From the NCBI GenBank assembly GCA_949840885.1, contig CATKYJ010000010.1, positions 1 through 64,000 of the forward strand: 64,000 bases of DNA, written 5' to 3'. A program made the position numbers and the translations under genes. Source of the stretch: an uncultured Acetatifactor sp. Its GTDB lineage: Bacteria > Bacillota > Clostridia > Lachnospirales > Lachnospiraceae. Each line of letters starts with the position of its first letter. The first letter of the stretch is position 1. Shown piece after piece: positions 32,841 through 40,954 of the stretch. Under the pieces are notes generated by a model. The model did not search any database, had not been told where the DNA came from, and saw nothing but the letters and a program-made list of their open reading frames with translations.

Positions 32841-34550
32841 ATGAGAGAGACAAATTTCGATAAATATCCGGAGAAACGCATAGAGGGATTTCCGGCAATA
32901 GAGGGATGGGAGAGCATCCGCGGGAAGCTGCGGGAGGCGGCAGGGCGGGACGGCATTTTGGTGGCGGAATTCTATCCGGGGGTTCACAGGCAGGAGCTGG
33001 TCAGCGAGCTGGGCAAACTGGACTTTGCCATGTTTGACGCGGAAACCTGTGCGGTATCGGACGCGGAATATCAGCGGATGACGGCAGACTTCGTCACGGA
33101 GGACAGGGTGTTCGGGGTGATGAACACCCTGCGGCTGGAGGATGTGTACAGGCAGGAAAAGCTGGAGGCCATGAGCCGGGAGATAGCGGCCTGTGACGGC
33201 CCTGTGCTTGTGTACGGCACCGGGGCGTCTCTGGTGACGGACCGGGGGACACTGGTCTATTTTGACATGCCCCGGTGGGAGATTCAGTGCCGTTTTGCCC
33301 AGGGCATGAAGAACTGGAAGACGGACAATGAGAATGAGGAGAAGCTGTGCAAGTTCAAAAGGGGCTTTTTCCTGGAATGGCGCATGGCGGACCGCCGGAA
33401 GAAAGCGCTGTTTGAGCGCATGGACTATGTGCTGGACACGGTGATTGCGGGAAGTCCTAAAATGGTAAGCGGCCAGGGTGTGCGCACCGGGCTGGACAGA
33501 CTGGCCAGGGAGCCTTTCAGGCTGGTGCCCTACTATGCCCCGGAGGTCTGGGGCGGACAGTGGATGAAAGAGGTCTGCGGCCTGGACCGGGGCGCGAAGA
33601 ATTTCGCCTGGGCTTTTGACGGCGTGCCGGAGGAGAACAGCATCTTCTTGCGCTTCGGGGAGGTGCGCATGGAATTCCCTGCGGTGGACGTGGTGTTCTA
33701 CCGCCCGCGCCTCCTTTTGGGAGACAGAGTCCACGGCCGCTTCGGGGATGAGTTCCCCATCCGCTTTGACTTTCTGGACACCATGGGAGGACAGAATCTC
33801 TCCCTCCAGGTCCATCCTTTAACGGAGTATATCCAGAACACTTTCGGCATGCACTATACACAGGACGAGAGCTATTATATCCTGGACTGCGACGATGACG
33901 CGGTAGTCTATCTGGGGCTGAAAGAGGGCGTCTGCAAAGAGGAGATGCTGGCCGCGCTCCATGAGGCCCAGGAGGGCGGGAAGCCCTTTGACGCCGGACG
34001 CTTTGTGAATCAGTGGCCGGCGAAGAAGCATGACCATTTCCTGATTCCCGCGGGCACCATACACTGCTCCGGCAGCAACTGCATGGTGCTGGAAATCAGC
34101 GCCACCCCCTATATCTTCACCTTTAAGCTCTGGGACTGGGGCCGCCTGGGACTGGACGGAAGACCCCGCCCGGTGCATTTACAGCATGGGGAAAAGGTGA
34201 TTCAGTGGGACCGCACCACCGGGTGGGTAAGGGACAATCTCGTCCACCGGGCGCATGTTGTGGAAGAGGAGGAGGGGTTCTGCGAAGAATTCACCGGCCT
34301 GCATGAGCGGGAGTTCCTGGAGACCAGGCGGGATACCCTGGAAAGGGAGCATGCTTTCACCGGGGAGGGAAGCGTTCAGATGTGCAATGTGGTGGACGGT
34401 GAGGGCGCGGTCATCGCATCCCCTGAGGGGGCCTTTGCGGAATTTACCGTCCATTACGCGGAGACCTTTATCATTCCGGCATCCATCGGGGCTTTTACGA
34501 TACGGCCTCTGGGGGAGGAGTGCAAGATATTGCGGGCGTATGTGCGGTAG
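32841..34550 (+). CDS. class I mannose-6-phosphate isomerase with N-terminal extension
   Basis: A 569-residue protein whose C-terminal 355 residues are a class I phosphomannose isomerase cupin: LSLQVHP (about residue 320) and IPAGTIHCSG (about 400) carry the zinc-site residues, with FKLWDWGRLG after them. It converts mannose-6-phosphate to fructose-6-phosphate. The N-terminal 200 or so residues are extra. They look like a degenerate nucleoside-kinase-like fold (DGILVAEFYPGVHRQEL occupies the P-loop place but lacks GK[ST]), with VYGTGASLVTDRG and YFDMPRWEIQCRF later. Its role is unknown, perhaps regulatory. It sits 16 bases after the ROK kinase gene and is followed by a terminator. Confidence 0.85.
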   Translation: MRETNFDKYPEKRIEGFPAIEGWESIRGKLREAAGRDGILVAEFYPGVHRQELVSELGKLDFAMFDAETCAVSDAEYQRMTADFVTEDRVFGVMNTLRLEDVYRQEKLEAMSREIAACDGPVLVYGTGASLVTDRGTLVYFDMPRWEIQCRFAQGMKNWKTDNENEEKLCKFKRGFFLEWRMADRRKKALFERMDYVLDTVIAGSPKMVSGQGVRTGLDRLAREPFRLVPYYAPEVWGGQWMKEVCGLDRGAKNFAWAFDGVPEENSIFLRFGEVRMEFPAVDVVFYRPRLLLGDRVHGRFGDEFPIRFDFLDTMGGQNLSLQVHPLTEYIQNTFGMHYTQDESYYILDCDDDAVVYLGLKEGVCKEEMLAALHEAQEGGKPFDAGRFVNQWPAKKHDHFLIPAGTIHCSGSNCMVLEISATPYIFTFKLWDWGRLGLDGRPRPVHLQHGEKVIQWDRTTGWVRDNLVHRAHVVEEEEGFCEEFTGLHEREFLETRRDTLEREHAFTGEGSVQMCNVVDGEGAVIASPEGAFAEFTVHYAETFIIPASIGAFTIRPLGEECKILRAYVR

Positions 34551-34560
34551 AGAGTAATGA

Positions 34561-34614
34561 AAGGGCTGGCGCATCCCTGATTTCCTAATCATTGTTGCGC
34601 CAGTCCCTTTTTTA
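34561..34614 (+). terminator. intrinsic terminator after the phosphomannose isomerase gene
   Basis: Arms AAAGGGCTGGCGCA (34561-34574) and TGCGCCAGTCCCTTT pair with one bulge; the right arm runs into TTTTTT ending at 34614. It closes the mannan locus. Confidence 0.8.
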
Positions 34615-34929
34615 TGTTCGGAAGAGAGAAAATGCAACTGAGCGGTGCCAAGATGATGCCGGAAAGGGCTAAAGTGGTAGAAAGACGATGGCATATGAAT
34701 ATAATGGTAATAGAAAAAATAAATGTATGAAAGGTTTAAAAAGTTTTACAATATAGAAGAATAGATGATATAAATAATAGTATGGTATGGATGTCGAAAA
34801 ATAGCGAAAAATCAGCATAGATATGCAAGAAAGTAATTGACGGGTCAATACCCTAATGCTATAATTCTATGTTGTATATTATTTTGCCAAAGATGTTTTG
34901 TAGTGAGGATTATATGAGGAGGATGTTAT
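34615..34929. promoter_or_regulatory. AT-rich intergenic region with promoter of the HTH-ImmA-PIN cassette
   Basis: No gene is supported. Base composition changes here from GC-rich to AT-rich. A near-consensus promoter has TTGACG (34837-34842), 17-bp spacer and TATAAT (34860-34865). It lies 65 bases before the HTH gene, whose ribosome site is GAGGAGG. Confidence 0.75.
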
Positions 34930-35253
34930 ATGGCTAACGTAGGAAGAAAGCTTGGTGTAAACATCAGTACGCGTATGCTGGAAGCTGACATTAGTCTTGA
35001 CAGCTTTGCCAAACATTTGGGGTATTCGATGAAAGATGTGTGGAATGTTATCGAAGGAAAGGTTATAATTCCTCCAGTTGAATTAGATAAGATGGCAAGT
35101 CTTCTTAAAACGACAAAGAGTGAATTGATGAATCATGAACCGGACAGTTTGGTGCCGGAGTTGCAGTATATGAAAGAGTTTAGTAATCCTGATAATTTGG
35201 ATAGAATATTGGATTTGATGGATGAATATGTGGAACTGAGAGAAGTTGTATAA
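34930..35253 (+). CDS. small HTH (XRE-like) DNA-binding protein
   Basis: A 107-residue protein with an N-terminal helix-turn-helix of the XRE type: ISLDSFAKHLGYSMKDVWNVIEGKVIIPP matches helix 2-turn-helix 3 and the following helix, about residues 20-50. The C-terminal half is helical (NPDNLDRILDLMDEYVELREVV), resembling a dimerisation or partner-binding tail. XRE proteins next to ImmA/IrrE peptidases usually are repressors that the peptidase cleaves. It is likely autoregulatory. The gene is clearly AT-richer than the flanking metabolic genes. A hairpin with GAAA loop separates it from the peptidase gene. Which partner, peptidase or PIN protein, it controls cannot be read from sequence. Confidence 0.72.
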   Translation: MANVGRKLGVNISTRMLEADISLDSFAKHLGYSMKDVWNVIEGKVIIPPVELDKMASLLKTTKSELMNHEPDSLVPELQYMKEFSNPDNLDRILDLMDEYVELREVV

Positions 35254-35259
35254 AAAGGA

Positions 35260-35285
35260 AAGCTGTACGAAAGTACAGCTTTTTT
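35260..35285 (+). terminator. hairpin with GAAA loop and T-tract between HTH and peptidase genes
   Basis: AAGCTGTAC (35260-35268), loop GAAA, GTACAGCTT (35273-35281), then T residues to 35285. A 9-bp perfect stem with a T-tract is a good intrinsic terminator or attenuator. The peptidase start is 11 bases beyond, so read-through is needed for its expression. Confidence 0.75.
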
Positions 35286-35295
35286 GAGGTGGAAA

Positions 35296-36117
35296 ATGAA
35301 TTGGGAAAAGATAATGGAACAAATTCCAATCGCAATAGAAAAAGTTAGAAGAGATTATGTTTTGAATAATATGGTAATTAGGGATGATATATTTGGAATT
35401 TTGGAAAAGCATTGTACTGTCGTATATTATCCGATAGAGAATGAAATTAACTGTGGTTTTCATACGAAGCGTTTTGTTAAAGACAGATTAGAGGACTTTG
35501 TATATATTAATACTGCAAAGCCTGTTGCTGAACAAGTTTTTGCGGCTGCTCATGAGTTGGGACACGTATGGGGAGTTGCCGCCCAAGTGTGGGAATTAGC
35601 TGGCGAACAAGGCACATTAGAGAGTAAGACAGAAGAGCGAATAATTAATAGATTTGCGGCGGAACTATTAATGCCAGCAAAAGAATTTAGGAAAACCTTT
35701 CGGGTGCATATGGAAAAATTGGATCTTGACCCTAACAAGCTTAGGCTTGCGGATTTGATTCGTGTCATGGTGTTACAGATGAATGATTATATGGTTCCAT
35801 ACGAATCTGTAAGAAAGAGAGTCATTGAAACAAAAATAATCACTCATAAGCTCGGAGATGTTCTTTTGAAGAATGAGGAAGCCATATTGCCTTTGGTCAA
35901 TGCTTTTTCAAAAGACCAGAATACAATGTTAGACAGAGTTACCGCAAAGAAAACAATTCCCGGTTTAAGAAACTTGTTGGAAACAGTTGAAAAAAGCGGA
36001 GAATTGAGTATTTATACTCTTAATAAAATAAAAAGAGACTTTGACATTAATGACATAAATGGGACAGATGATATTGTGGAAATTTCTATAGGAGGAGATA
36101 GGCATGAGGAAAACTGA
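35296..36117 (+). CDS. ImmA/IrrE family metallo-endopeptidase
   Basis: A 273-residue zinc peptidase of the ImmA/IrrE type. The motif AAAHELGHVWG contains HExxH (H86, E87, H90), followed by the ERIINRFAAELLMPAKEF segment that carries the third ligand in this family. Members cleave partner repressors and so switch on mobile elements or stress responses. ATG at 35296 has GAGG 6 bases upstream; TTG at 35284 is possible but poorly placed. The C-terminal 130 residues are helical and not recognised. The gene overlaps the PIN gene by 14 bases, so the two products are made together. No integrase or phage genes are nearby. Confidence 0.85.
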   Translation: MNWEKIMEQIPIAIEKVRRDYVLNNMVIRDDIFGILEKHCTVVYYPIENEINCGFHTKRFVKDRLEDFVYINTAKPVAEQVFAAAHELGHVWGVAAQVWELAGEQGTLESKTEERIINRFAAELLMPAKEFRKTFRVHMEKLDLDPNKLRLADLIRVMVLQMNDYMVPYESVRKRVIETKIITHKLGDVLLKNEEAILPLVNAFSKDQNTMLDRVTAKKTIPGLRNLLETVEKSGELSIYTLNKIKRDFDINDINGTDDIVEISIGGDRHEEN

Positions 36118-36763
36118 GGTTATTGTAGACACCTGTTTTCTTCAAAAGTTATCTTCAGAAGGAAAGGCTATAGACAATATAAAAAAAGTATTGACTGAGT
36201 TCGAGTATATTCCTGTTGCACATCCGTATATTTATGAACATGAATTATCGTTACATTCATACTTTGTTCGTTTGGTTGAGGAAAAGTATATAAGAGTAAT
36301 CCCGTACAATGAATTTCAAAAAGATGCAGTTGATAAACAGTCGTATGAAGCTTATTATGGTGTACTATATGAGGACATGAGATTGGCTTTGGCAGCAATG
36401 AATAGCCCAAAGCAAGTAGAGAAATTGTGCTTACATAAAGGACAGACCATATATAATACACATAAGCAAGGTAGCAGCATGGGGGATGTTCATATGATTT
36501 TAATGGCATCTTATTTGCAAATGCCTATTTTATTAACGGAGGACTCAGATATTGAAATGTTGCGTGATATAGCGAAAAGGCGAATGCGCCTAGGTCAATA
36601 TTCGTTGCAAATACTTAATGGCGTTCAGCTTATAGAGGAAATTGCTAAAAAGAAAAACACTACGATATCAGTGAAAGAGATCGAAGCGATTTTAAAAGCT
36701 ATGAGAAAACGAGATGCTATATCAACTATAAAGGCAGTATGGAGAGAAAATCATACTGGTTAA
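36104..36763 (+). CDS. PIN-like domain protein (putative ribonuclease)
   Basis: A 219-residue protein with the acidic pattern of PIN nucleases: VIVDTCFLQ (D9), YIYEHELSLHSYF (Glu at about 45 or 47), GSSMGDVHMILMASYL (Asp at about 128) and LLTEDSDIEML (Asp pair at about 147-150). It is longer than VapC toxins (about 130 residues), having an extra middle segment and a C-terminal tail. PIN proteins cut RNA using magnesium. Start overlaps the peptidase gene end (ATGAGGAAAACTGA). With the HTH and ImmA genes it forms a three-gene AT-rich cassette that could be a toxin with a two-part control unit. The label PIN rests on motif spacing rather than a database match. Confidence 0.65.
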   Translation: MRKTEVIVDTCFLQKLSSEGKAIDNIKKVLTEFEYIPVAHPYIYEHELSLHSYFVRLVEEKYIRVIPYNEFQKDAVDKQSYEAYYGVLYEDMRLALAAMNSPKQVEKLCLHKGQTIYNTHKQGSSMGDVHMILMASYLQMPILLTEDSDIEMLRDIAKRRMRLGQYSLQILNGVQLIEEIAKKKNTTISVKEIEAILKAMRKRDAISTIKAVWRENHTG

Positions 36764-36814
36764 AAAAGGGTCTGCGGGAAGCATATAGGACGAAAGGGAA
36801 AGGGAGGCTGCATT

Positions 36815-37567
36815 ATGAACTATTCTGTCTGTATTGACGCACTGTATCAGGGAAGAGATTTTCTGGAGGGCATGCGGGAGACGAAAGAAGCCGGCATCGG
36901 AGCGTTTGAATTCTGGTCCTGGTGGGACAAGGATATGGAAAAGATCGCATCCGAAAAGGAGAGGCTGCACCTGGAGGTGGCAGCCATGTGCACCAAGTTT
37001 TCTAACCTGGTGGATCCCGCTTGTCACGATACCTACCTTGCAGGGCTGGAAGAGAGCATGGAAGCGGCAAAGCGGCTGGGATGCCGCAGACTCATCAGCC
37101 AGGTAGGCGCAGACACGGGAAAGGCGCGCGAAGAGCAGCACAGAGCCCTGTGCCAGGGAGTCAAAAAGGCGGCCGGACTGCTGGAGGGCACGGACATGCT
37201 GCTGCTTTTGGAGCCTCTGAATACGGCGGTAGATCATAAGGGATATTATCTGTCCTCTTCCAGGGAGGCCTTTGACATCATAGAGGAGACAGGCAGCGAC
37301 CGGGTGAAAGTGCTCTTCGACATTTACCATCAGCAGATTACGGAGGGCAGCATCATCCGGAACATTCAGGCCAATATCTCAAAAATAGGGCACTTTCATA
37401 CAGCAGGGTGTCCTGGCAGGCATGAACTGGACACAGGGGAACTGGCCTATTCCCGTATCTTCCAGGCTATTTCCGAAGCGGGATACACGGGCTTCATCGG
37501 CCTGGAATATTTCCCTGTGAGGCCTGCGAAAGAGGGGCTTGCGGAACTTCCGGGACTCTTGAAATGA
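36815..37567 (+). CDS. hydroxypyruvate isomerase family TIM-barrel protein
   Basis: A 250-residue TIM-barrel sugar isomerase of the Hyi family. Metal-site and family blocks are LLLEPLNTAVDHKGYYL, LFDIYHQQITEG, GHFHTAGCPGRHELDTGE and FIGLEYFP, in the order expected. The family isomerises hydroxypyruvate and tartronate semialdehyde or epimerises related sugars; the exact substrate is not predictable. ATG at 36815 follows AGGGAGG. The stop overlaps an ATG upstream of the AAA-ATPase gene but the two are probably unrelated. It may once have been next to the mannan locus, from which the AT-rich HTH-ImmA-PIN cassette now separates it. Confidence 0.87.
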   Translation: MNYSVCIDALYQGRDFLEGMRETKEAGIGAFEFWSWWDKDMEKIASEKERLHLEVAAMCTKFSNLVDPACHDTYLAGLEESMEAAKRLGCRRLISQVGADTGKAREEQHRALCQGVKKAAGLLEGTDMLLLLEPLNTAVDHKGYYLSSSREAFDIIEETGSDRVKVLFDIYHQQITEGSIIRNIQANISKIGHFHTAGCPGRHELDTGELAYSRIFQAISEAGYTGFIGLEYFPVRPAKEGLAELPGLLK

Positions 37568-37623
37568 GAACTGCCGGACAGCAGCGACATGCATGGCGGA
37601 GCGGATGTTGGGGGAAAAGAAAA

Positions 37624-38877
37624 ATGAGACATTTCAATACAGAAGGGGTATGCAGACCGGAAGAGCATTATATGGTGCGGCTTGATGACAGACTTGCACA
37701 GATTAAAACGGAACTGGTTGACAAAAAGAAATATTTTGTGGTTAACAGAGGACGGCAGTACGGAAAGACCACAACCCTGAATGCGTTGGAGCGATACCTG
37801 AAAGAGGAATACATTGTCCTGGCATTGGATTTCCAGCTGATGGGTACAGAGGACTTTGCGGACGAGGCGTCTTTTGTGCGTGTTTTTGCGAATGCTGTGC
37901 TGGAGGAGCTTGCCCAGGCGGAGGCGGACGGCAGAAAAGATTTGTATAAGCCTTTGGAGGAACTTACGGATAAGACAGCAAACAGCAGTCTGAACGAGTT
38001 GTTCGTCCGACTGAGTGGAATGTGCAAGGTTGCGTCAAAACCGATTGTGCTGATGATCGATGAGATTGACAGTGCATCGAACAATCAGGTGTTTCTTGAT
38101 TTTTTGGCGCAGATCAGAGGGTATTATCTGAAGCGGGATAAGATGCCGACTTTTCACTCCGTTATTCTTGCAGGGGTATATGATATCAAAAACTTGAAGC
38201 TGAAACTGCGCCCTGAAAAGGAGCATCAGTATAACAGCCCATGGAACATTGCCGCAAAATTTAGAGTTGACATGAGTTTTTCGGCGGCACAGATCGCCGA
38301 CATGCTGCGGGAATATGAGGCCGATTATCATTCGGGGATGGATATTGGGGCAGTGGCAGAGGAAATATATGCATATACGTCAGGTTATCCGGTGCTGGTT
38401 TCCGCTATCTGTAAGTGCATCAGTGAAGAACTCCCCCGGGAAGAGGGGCGTGAGGATTTGACAGCGCTTTGGTCAAAGACAGGCGTGGAGCAGGCGGTAG
38501 CAATTCTTTTAAAGGAAAACATGCCTTTGTTTGAGAGCATGGCAAAGCAGCTTGATTTATATCCGGAACTGCGAGGTATGATAGAGGATATTCTGTACCG
38601 CGGAAAGCGGATACCCTTTAGCCCGGAGGAGAAGTCCATCAATCTCGGCACCATGTTTGGATTCTTAAAGGAAGAAGACGGTCATGTAGCTGTTGCGAAT
38701 CGTATTTTTGAGATGTGTTTGCTGAATCTGTTCATGGCGAAAGAAGCCATTACCAGTGACGTGTTTTCGCAGGGAGAGACTGACAGGATTGGATTTATCA
38801 AAAACGGCAGGCTGGATATGGCACTGGCAACTATTATATTGAAGCGCAGACAAGAGATGCCAGGCGCACAGATGTAA
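37624..38877 (+). CDS. AAA-ATPase-like protein, nuclease domain lost by frameshifting deletion
   Basis: Reading from ATG at 37624 gives 417 residues. N-terminal FNTEGVCRPEEHYMV is typical of a large clostridial family of AAA-ATPases with C-terminal PD-(D/E)XK nuclease domains. Walker A is RGRQYGKTTT (about residue 43) and Walker B is IVLMIDEID (about 140). Family members I know continue after KNGRLDM with a further 40 or so residues, then GTGNYYIEAQTR and the nuclease. Here the frame changes right after KNGRLDM and ends at 38877 with a short unrelated tail. The deleted stretch is therefore internal and not a multiple of three. The protein is probably inactive as a nuclease; an ATPase remnant could still be made. 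Confidence 0.78.
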   Translation: MRHFNTEGVCRPEEHYMVRLDDRLAQIKTELVDKKKYFVVNRGRQYGKTTTLNALERYLKEEYIVLALDFQLMGTEDFADEASFVRVFANAVLEELAQAEADGRKDLYKPLEELTDKTANSSLNELFVRLSGMCKVASKPIVLMIDEIDSASNNQVFLDFLAQIRGYYLKRDKMPTFHSVILAGVYDIKNLKLKLRPEKEHQYNSPWNIAAKFRVDMSFSAAQIADMLREYEADYHSGMDIGAVAEEIYAYTSGYPVLVSAICKCISEELPREEGREDLTALWSKTGVEQAVAILLKENMPLFESMAKQLDLYPELRGMIEDILYRGKRIPFSPEEKSINLGTMFGFLKEEDGHVAVANRIFEMCLLNLFMAKEAITSDVFSQGETDRIGFIKNGRLDMALATIILKRRQEMPGAQM

Positions 38878-39092
38878 TCGTGGATTATCTCGGAGAGCAG
38901 TTCATCATCGAACTTAAGCTATGGCGCGGCAACGAATACAACGAAAGAGGAGAGAAGCAGCTGATTGACTATCTGGAGTTCTATCGGAAAGATAAGGGAT
39001 ATATGCTCAGCTTCAACTTTCATAAAAAGAAGAAAATCGGGGTGAAAGAGTTTTCCGTTGGCGGAAAGACGATTGTGGAAGCGGTTGTTTAG
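38820..39092 (+). pseudogene. PD-(D/E)XK nuclease-domain remnant of the AAA-ATPase gene
   Basis: In the frame starting at 38820 the sequence reads GTGNYYIEAQTRDARRTDVI, then VDYLGEQFIIELKLWRG and later QLIDYLEFYRKDKGYMLSFN. This is the C-terminal nuclease domain of the upstream ATPase: the Asp in VDY and E-x-K in FIIELK are the PD-(D/E)XK core. It has no start of its own other than GTG at 38880 with no ribosome site. The domain is otherwise intact to its normal end IVEAVV, so the loss of frame looks recent. The stop at 39092 is 8 bases from the convergent acetyltransferase gene. Confidence 0.78.
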
Positions 39093-39099
39093 TCGTAGT

Positions 39100-39930
39100 C
39101 TATGTCGCGTAGGGAGCTAGGCTCAGTGAGGCAGTGATATTGTTTTCGCCTGCGGCTTTGACAAAGCCCAGGGACTCATACAGGGAAATGGCGGCGGTGT
39201 TGTCGGCATCCACCAGGAGCATCATGTCTTTGGGGCTGTTAAGTTCTATGGCTTTGGCCAGCATGGCTCTTCCGTATCCCTTGCGGCGATATGCTTCTTT
39301 TACGAACATGTCGTAGGGCTCGTTTTCCTCATACTTATGGGTGATGTCGATATAGCCGACCACCTCTTCCTGCTCTATGGCAAGGATGATTCGGAACCTG
39401 TCGGGCGCGTCTATGACCTTTTCCGCAGTCCAGTAGCCGTCTTTGGAGTGGATTTCGATATATTGCTCCCTGTATTTCGGGCTGTAGGTTTCTATTTGGT
39501 GGCTGCTCTGACAGGGGACTTCTCCTTTCAGCAGCATTTTCTGCTGCTCGGCTTCGAATTGGGCCTTTTTGTCCGCCAATAGCTTATGGAGGAGATGATT
39601 GTCCGGGTTATAGACGAAATCGGCCTGGTACCCTTTGTAAGTCTCTTTCAGGTAAGACAGCATCTCTTCGTAAGCCTGCAGGCTGCGGGACAGGCCCACC
39701 AGCATTTCGATATAGGATTCCTCCTCCAATATCAGGAATACGAATAGGCCAATAATCTCATCTCCCTCAAAAATCCCCCAGACTTTGTTGGATGGCTTGT
39801 TTGGAGCCTCCAAAAGATTGCAGCGTAGCTGCTCTTCGCTGCTGAGCATGGGGTCGCTGAAGCTGGGGTCACGGCTTATCTCATTGATGAAATCCATGTA
39901 TTCATTTACGTCTATCAATTGCTTTAACAT
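39100..39930 (-). CDS. GNAT-family N-acetyltransferase
   Basis: A 276-residue protein with a C-terminal GNAT domain. Acetyl-CoA binding is marked by VKEAYRRKGYGRAMLAKAI (R-x-x-G-x-G/A), followed by NTAAISLYESLGF, the standard motif B region. Residues 1-150 form an N-terminal half that resembles a degenerate GNAT copy (GIFEGDEIIGLFVFLILE). Such enzymes transfer an acetyl group from acetyl-CoA to an amine; the substrate is unknown. The reverse-strand ATG at 39930 is preceded by GGAGGAAG. It converges on the broken ATPase gene and stands alone. Confidence 0.85.
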   Translation of the reverse strand: MLKQLIDVNEYMDFINEISRDPSFSDPMLSSEEQLRCNLLEAPNKPSNKVWGIFEGDEIIGLFVFLILEEESYIEMLVGLSRSLQAYEEMLSYLKETYKGYQADFVYNPDNHLLHKLLADKKAQFEAEQQKMLLKGEVPCQSSHQIETYSPKYREQYIEIHSKDGYWTAEKVIDAPDRFRIILAIEQEEVVGYIDITHKYEENEPYDMFVKEAYRRKGYGRAMLAKAIELNSPKDMMLLVDADNTAAISLYESLGFVKAAGENNITASLSLAPYAT

Positions 39931-40152
39931 AGGAAACTTCCTCCAAATACCTCCAAATAAATTTCCAAATTCTATTATCTAAGGTCTATCATAACACAGA
40001 AAAATATTTTTTCCACTTATTTTTTCATGAAAGTCCTTTTGCCGGACGTTAGCGCTCTAAGGGCGATATGGTAAACTTTTATCAGGACAGAGGATTTTAT
40101 CTGCTAGAATCTGGAATGGAAAGAGGGACACCGGATATGGGAAAACGGTTTA

Positions 40153-40683
40153 TCAGGTAATTTTAAGGCCGTATTTTGCACTCACAGAAGAAAGCAATTG
40201 GCAATTGATTTGATACGCAATCCGGGGGCTCCCATCCTCCACATAGATGATGCCGCATTCCTGAAAGCCATGTTTTTCCAGGAGGTGGCGCATGAGGGCA
40301 TTGTCTCTGTGGGTGTCGATGCGGATATTGGAAATCCGGGACATGCAGTAGGCCAGGCACTCCCGGAAAACGCCTTTTCCGGCGGCGCTGCCGGCGATGC
40401 GGTGGATGGTGCCGTAAGGGGCATCGTTGAGCCACTGCCCCTGTCGGATGATCCGATAGGTGGGGTCTTCGCCGATGATGAAAGTGAAGACGCCGCGAAT
40501 CTGTCCCTGTTCTTCTAAGATATGGCTCTGCCCATTTTGGATATCCTTTAACAGGGTCTCTTCAGAGGGCCTGTCATCGCCCCACTGACCGGGGTTTCCG
40601 GCCCGCCGCATCTGTTCTCTCGCATATGCGTAAATTTCTGCTATCTGCCCGTAATCGGCGATGGTGGTGTCACGGATTGTCAT
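40153..40683 (-). CDS. GNAT-family N-acetyltransferase
   Basis: A 176-residue acetyltransferase from ATG at 40683, with AGGA upstream. Blocks are MTIRDTTIADYGQIAEIYAYA at the start, GQIRGVFTFIIGEDPTYR for strands 2-4, then RIAGSAAGKGVFRECLAYC for the acetyl-CoA loop and IRIDTHRDNALMRHLLEKHGF for motif B. The family transfers acetyl groups to small molecules or proteins; the substrate is unknown. A longer reading frame extends upstream to 40836, but that part is not family-like. The stop precedes the other GNAT gene on the same strand by about 220 bases, so the two may form one transcript, though no direct evidence exists. Confidence 0.85.
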   Translation of the reverse strand: MTIRDTTIADYGQIAEIYAYAREQMRRAGNPGQWGDDRPSEETLLKDIQNGQSHILEEQGQIRGVFTFIIGEDPTYRIIRQGQWLNDAPYGTIHRIAGSAAGKGVFRECLAYCMSRISNIRIDTHRDNALMRHLLEKHGFQECGIIYVEDGSPRIAYQINCQLLSSVSAKYGLKIT

Positions 40684-40867
40684 TTGTCCTATGTCCTTTC
40701 TGGCTTTATCTGCCCTATTCCAAGGAGAACCTTGATATTTCAAAACACAACATGGGCCGCGCCAAAGCCACAGAGTGACGATGCTCCGAGTCCATTCTAA
40801 CACGTTTTCACCTGAAAACAAAGCATCTAAATACAAACAAAGCCGGCGAAGCTGATAAGTCGGCTCT

Positions 40868-40900
40868 TATTGACGAAAGAAGAAATTTTCTGTATAATGA
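40868..40900 (+). promoter_or_regulatory. promoter of the phosphoribosyltransferase-like gene
   Basis: TTGACG (40870-40875), 17-bp spacer, TATAAT (40893-40898). The gene begins 57 bases beyond the -10. The rest of the 40684-40954 gap shows no gene. Confidence 0.75.
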
Positions 40901-40954
40901 TTACAAGTGCAGAAAGATTTCTGTAAATTTCAAGCTTATTGAGGAGGTACGCGT

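Noticed and set aside
34930..36763. Prophage or integrative element around the ImmA-type gene
   Set aside because: ImmA genes often mark such elements, but no integrase, excisionase, relaxase or structural gene lies within the window and no flanking direct repeats were recognised.
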